Assembly: GCA_963578805.1 (NCBI GenBank)
Contig: CAUZDY010000010.1
Coordinates: 21,082 to 85,081, forward strand
From: CAUZIB01 sp963578805
GTDB lineage: Bacteria; Acidobacteriota; Vicinamibacteria; Vicinamibacterales; UBA8438
Length of the DNA: 64,000 nucleotides
Reading direction: 5' to 3'
The position numbers were made by a program, and so were the translations under genes. Of this stretch, positions 60,466 through 64,000 are shown piece by piece. The first letter of the stretch is position 1; each line of letters starts with the position of its first letter. Below the pieces are notes generated by a model. The model ran no database searches. It saw only the letters and a program-made list of their open reading frames with translations, and was not told where the DNA came from.

Positions 60466-63297
60466 CTAGAAGCGAAAGAGCCGGTTCACCTTGACGACAA
60501 ACCCGCGGTTCCTCAGCTCCGTGTGGCGGTCCGGCATCAAGAGGTCGGTCTCCCTGTCTTCAGTGTAAACAACGAACAGCTCACTCCCGGGCGCATACTC
60601 CCAACGCAAGCGAAAATTATTGCTCACGGTATAACTCGCCGAGTTGTACTGAACAAGCCCACTAAAGAACATCCGCGGTGTGAACGCGTAGTTCACCCGC
60701 GCCGCGACCAGATCGGTCCGGAACGCTCCCAGAGGCGTATCGATCCAGTTAAGCGACACACTCGGCTCCACCGAGAACTGGTCTGTCAGTGGAAGCCGGG
60801 CACGACTGAACCCTACCGACCGGATCGTGCCATTAAAATACTCACCAGCCCTCACCAGAAGCGTGCCAGTGAGGCGCCGCTGTGGGCCAGGCGTATAGGT
60901 CGCCTCCATGTCTTGAAAGCTATACCCTCCCACGGGAAGCGTCACCCCGGGACCAGGCGTAAACGGCCGGACGAGAAACTCGTAATTATTCGCAACGTTG
61001 ATGCCGACCTGGTCACCGTTCTCAAACTCAGTAAGCAACCCCACCTGCGATTGTCGCGTCTCGACACTACCTGTGTCGGCCGCCTCGATATAGTCGAAGC
61101 TCCCTTCGAAACGAAACTGCCGGATACGCTCCAGCGAGCGCGGCCGGGGACTGAAGCGCGCCGTCGTGTAAGTCCGCCGAAAATTGTTCCGCCGGAGAAA
61201 CCCCACCTCTGGGATGAAGTGGTCCTCCACCGCTAGATGTTCCGCCTGAAATCCGTAGCGGTCTCCGGCGTAGTCAAACCGCCCCTGATAACTGAGGTTC
61301 TTGTCATCACGACCAGGCGTATCGGTTCTGGCCAGGTAGGCGATCAAGCCGACGTTCTCGTAGAACGAGAACGTCGCATCGGCACCATAGGTCTGACTGG
61401 CCCCATCGCCGACCAGCGAGACCGAGCGGTTCGTGAAGAGTGCCCCGAGACTACTGCGCCGCAGGATGTTGCGCCTGACCCGCGCCACCGTGAAATTCGT
61501 CATCTCGGCGTCCGCCGCCGGCTCATCATCGGTGCGGATGTTCAAGAACCCAAGGTCAAACGCCCCGATCTTTCCCGTCACCCGTCCGCCTCCGACAATC
61601 GGCACCATCGTGCCCCCCTGCAGCCCGATCTGGCGACTGTAGAACAGGGTCGGCGCGTTCCCACCACCGAAGACTCCACCCCCAACACCCATACGGCGCA
61701 GCGCAGAATAAAAACTCCCGAGTTGGGCGCCCCGTGCGAAATCAAAGATGCCGCTCCCTTCCAGAAAGAACTCCCGCTTTTCAGGAAAGAACAAACTGAA
61801 GCGCGTCAGGTTGACCTGCTGCTCGTCCACCTCTACCTGCGCAAAGTCGGTGTTATAGGTGAAATCAGCCGTCAAATTTTGCGTTATGCCGTATTTGGCA
61901 TCTATCCCAGCATTCCCGTCGCGAGCGGTGCGCGTCGGCGGGTTGGCGGTGAGGTTCGTCCTCAACCCGCCAATCCCGTAAGGCTTGATCTCCAGGTTCC
62001 TACTCGCCTCTGGCACCTCAAGCCCAACCAGCGTCGCGGCGTCAGACGCCCTGAAAATCCCTGCTATACCGGCTGAAATCGGAATCGGTGAAAGATAAGT
62101 AAACTCATTCTTTCGCGGCATATTGCGCTGGAGTTGCACGCCCCAGACCTGGTCCGACCCCGGCCGATACCGCAAGGTCCTGAACGGAATCTCCATCTCG
62201 ACAGTCCACCCTCCCTCGAACCGGCCCGTGCGCACATCCCACACCGGATTCCAGTCCAGATTAGGATTACCCTCGTTGGTAAAGGCGAAATCAGAAAATC
62301 CACCCAGGGGATTCACAAAAAACACTACGCCATTGCGCCGGTCGTAGAAGGTGTCCAGACCCAGCCAGAACGTCTCGTTCTGAAAAAGCTGATAAGAGTC
62401 GCGCCGCATCTCATTGGCAATCCACTCGCTCGGCGGTGCCGAATCCCAGACACGTCCCCCAATATAAAGATTCGCCTCGTTAAACAGAATCCAGGCCTCG
62501 GTTTTCTCAGACGCTGGCGTGCCCGGGTTTGGCATCTGCTGAACGAAGTCGGTCAGAGCCGGCACCATCTGATACACCGGCTCGTCAAGCCGACCGTCCA
62601 GCTTGATTTTCTCGGTTAACCGCGTCGCGCGGACCGTTGCGCGCCCCTCAGCATCCCGATTAATCACCGCCGGCGCCACCGGCGGTGCCGGACCATCGAT
62701 AACGATGTCAGGTCTCCTGCCTCGAACCAGCGTGGTCTCATCCTCAACTTGAATCGACAGCTCGCCGATGGTTGGAACGCGCGACACTCGGACCGGCTGC
62801 CTTCCGTCCAGATTGAACTCAAGCCCTTCGCGTATCTGCGTCACGAGTCGGTCCTGCAGCGAGAAAAACTCGTCAACGGTCCCGCCAATCATCGCTGACT
62901 GCACAACAACGGTCGTCTCGACATGAGTCAGATCCGCCGTGATCCGCATGCGGTCCCCTAGACGTTGATAAGCCCCACTGACGACCCAGCTGGCGTCCAG
63001 CACCTGCGCAATCGTGATGGGCGAGTCTGCATCGCTGGGCGTACGAGCCCTCGTCTCTGACGGGTCGGGTCGGATCACCATCAGACCACCAACGCTGTCC
63101 AAGCCACTGGACACGGTTTCGGCGATGCCCACCCCCATCCAGTCATCAGCCGCGTCACCAGTGCTGTTCGAGAAGACAAGCACCGCGACAGAGGTGACCG
63201 CCGCTCGTTTCGTCCGGTCCTGCGCCGCCGCAGCCTGCGTCGTCACGACCGGAACGCTGAGGCCACACAGAACAACGGCGACCGTGACACGTCTCAT
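60466..63297 (-). CDS. TolB-like/DUF5916 outer-membrane fusion protein
   Basis: 943 residues from ATG 63297; a longer frame to 63366 lacks a signal-like start. A Sec signal covers about 1-27. Residues 30-165 resemble the FlgO/CsgG-like or TolB-N alpha/beta domain that often follows signalling domains (VAVLVFSNSTGDAADDWMGV, GIAETVSSGL, VVSGAYQRLGDRMRITADL). A CBM9-like domain spans about 215-400 (KLDGRLDEPVYQMVPALTDF, EAWILFNEANLYIGGRVWD), then the DUF5916 beta-barrel (NLTRFSLFFPEKREFFLEGS, YTEDRETDLLMPD, VKVNRLFRF with terminal Phe). It is probably an outer-membrane protein. The N-terminal domain is not part of the usual DUF5916 architecture. Confidence 0.88.
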   Translation of the reverse strand: MRRVTVAVVLCGLSVPVVTTQAAAAQDRTKRAAVTSVAVLVFSNSTGDAADDWMGVGIAETVSSGLDSVGGLMVIRPDPSETRARTPSDADSPITIAQVLDASWVVSGAYQRLGDRMRITADLTHVETTVVVQSAMIGGTVDEFFSLQDRLVTQIREGLEFNLDGRQPVRVSRVPTIGELSIQVEDETTLVRGRRPDIVIDGPAPPVAPAVINRDAEGRATVRATRLTEKIKLDGRLDEPVYQMVPALTDFVQQMPNPGTPASEKTEAWILFNEANLYIGGRVWDSAPPSEWIANEMRRDSYQLFQNETFWLGLDTFYDRRNGVVFFVNPLGGFSDFAFTNEGNPNLDWNPVWDVRTGRFEGGWTVEMEIPFRTLRYRPGSDQVWGVQLQRNMPRKNEFTYLSPIPISAGIAGIFRASDAATLVGLEVPEASRNLEIKPYGIGGLRTNLTANPPTRTARDGNAGIDAKYGITQNLTADFTYNTDFAQVEVDEQQVNLTRFSLFFPEKREFFLEGSGIFDFARGAQLGSFYSALRRMGVGGGVFGGGNAPTLFYSRQIGLQGGTMVPIVGGGRVTGKIGAFDLGFLNIRTDDEPAADAEMTNFTVARVRRNILRRSSLGALFTNRSVSLVGDGASQTYGADATFSFYENVGLIAYLARTDTPGRDDKNLSYQGRFDYAGDRYGFQAEHLAVEDHFIPEVGFLRRNNFRRTYTTARFSPRPRSLERIRQFRFEGSFDYIEAADTGSVETRQSQVGLLTEFENGDQVGINVANNYEFLVRPFTPGPGVTLPVGGYSFQDMEATYTPGPQRRLTGTLLVRAGEYFNGTIRSVGFSRARLPLTDQFSVEPSVSLNWIDTPLGAFRTDLVAARVNYAFTPRMFFSGLVQYNSASYTVSNNFRLRWEYAPGSELFVVYTEDRETDLLMPDRHTELRNRGFVVKVNRLFRF

Positions 63298-63716
63298 AAC
63301 GACTAACCTATTCACTTCTCGCGCCTCGATAATGGGGTTTTTTGCTAGAGGACGGGCGTGGAGCACGCACCTATGAACGGCGGATCCTAAGTAACTATAT
63401 CCGTATCCATTGCCTCAGTCGGCTAGATTCCGTGCTGAGGAACATCTCTGCTGATCCGGGAGCGTCCGTCCAGAACAGTGAGTAGTTACACCTAACGTAG
63501 CGCGGGACAATGAGCGTTTCAATAGATCCGCTGACAGTCGCCGACCGGTTGACTTCCGGTGGCTAGATTCTTGTGTCTCGGGTACACATTGACCGGTCCG
63601 CTCCCGCAAACACGCCAGCTGGTTGACGTGCTAGTGCCGGTTGCCACTTGTTCTACAAGGGGGATTACGGGTCACGCGGGTGCGTGGCGTCCGACCTGCG
63701 GGTCAAGCTGAGATCG
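63298..63716. other. intergenic with dispersed repeat copy g
   Basis: No gene that I can support. Positions about 63660-63712 hold repeat copy g (GGGTCACGCGGGTGCGTGGC, GTCCGACCTGCGGGTCAAGC). It ends four bases before the stop of the next gene. Confidence 0.45.
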
Positions 63717-64000
63717 TCACAGAACCTCGACTGTCCCTCCCCGGTTCTGGCGCTCAAGACTGGTTCGGCTCAGCGACAGAAACGCCCAGCTTCCGGACGC
63801 CAGCGCAGCCACGGACAGCAACGCACACAGGCCGCCCCAGAACCAATACGGCAACCACAGCGCCGCCGCCATGTTCGCGACATCAGATGGATAGCGACCG
63901 TTGCTGATAGTGGCCACGTCCGTGAAGAGATAATCCGCACGCGAGAACACGCTTAACGCGAGCTGCACCCCGAGGAACGCCACCACCGCTTGCGCGACCT
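63717..64000 (-). CDS. membrane protein, 5' end outside window
   Basis: The minus-strand frame is open from the stop at 63717 to the right edge of the window, so the gene starts beyond it (a GTG at 63986 is only an internal codon). The visible 93 residues hold two or three membrane segments: VVAFLGVQLALSVFS, MAAALWLPYWFWGGLCALLS and SVAALASGSWAFLSL. SNGRYPSDVANMA lies between the first two. I do not recognise the family. The stop is followed within four bases by dispersed repeat copy g. Confidence 0.55.
   Translation of the reverse strand, partial: VAQAVVAFLGVQLALSVFSRADYLFTDVATISNGRYPSDVANMAAALWLPYWFWGGLCALLSVAALASGSWAFLSLSRTSLERQNRGGTVEVL

Noticed and set aside
61237..62076. Plus-strand frame of 279 codons inside the DUF5916 gene
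   Set aside because: Antisense shadow; very Arg- and Pro-rich, no ribosome site, while the minus strand holds the complete DUF5916 protein.

Overview
The window looks like a bacterial chromosome, most likely an Acidobacteriota member close to Vicinamibacteria and probably from a metagenome. This is inferred from gene content, since no rRNA or other phylogenetic marker is present: a TonB receptor with an N-terminal carboxypeptidase-regulatory domain, DUF1592/DUF1552 proteins, DUF5916, two CRTAC1-type FG-GAP/ASPIC proteins, a PEGA-domain Ser/Thr kinase, two PDLQGVW-type secreted proteins, and a fused 2Fe-2S/molybdopterin oxidoreductase with a Tat signal. Most products carry Sec, Tat or lipoprotein signals, so the region is mainly about the cell envelope and periplasm.

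Layout. 1-13.9 kb: envelope proteins of mostly unknown function (degenerate MBL fold, NIPSNAP, triple-repeat protein, BIG2 lipoprotein, double CMD protein, Tat-exported epoxide hydrolase), tRNA-Lys, a frameshifted SnoaL-like gene and several repeats. 14.0-19.9 kb: a compact cassette of Ser/Thr kinase with PEGA, TPR/beta-propeller protein, and PEGA/PDZ protein. 20.7-23.0 kb: AT-rich tandem repeats in front of a zinc-finger protein, coupled to a lipoprotein with four choice-of-anchor-type repeats. 23.1-32.2 kb: NHL propeller protein, a xanthine-dehydrogenase-family operon with a BON lipoprotein, and an amidase lipoprotein. 33-36.9 kb: small heat-shock operon, RhlE-type helicase, creatininase-like protein. 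37.2-44.1 kb: DUF1592/DUF1552/ankyrin operon and a glycosylasparaginase. 44.7-55.8 kb: DUF255 thioredoxin-like protein, two CRTAC1 proteins, methyltransferase, and a TPR glycosyltransferase. 55.9-64 kb: TonB receptor, a second PDLQGVW protein, a TolB-like/DUF5916 fusion and a truncated membrane gene.

The accessory DNA is rich in decay and repeats. Three copies of a ~170-bp element proved to be the leader and 5' end of a DUF5681 (PGQSGNPxGR) gene read from the minus strand; one copy supplies the last codons and stop of the helicase gene. A second small dispersed family (GGTTCAACGAAGACGGGGG...GCGGGTGCGCGGCGTC) occurs at least seven times, often at gene 3' ends. A third, 168-bp hairpin-rich repeat flanks the BIG2 gene. 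Gene remnants include a miniature msrP (yedY) lacking its whole molybdopterin core, a TPR tail, an NHL tail and a TonB-receptor N-terminus. Two small genes below the usual length cut-off (42 and 58 aa) were found next to larger genes.

All calls were made by eye; family names come from memory of motifs and no database was searched.
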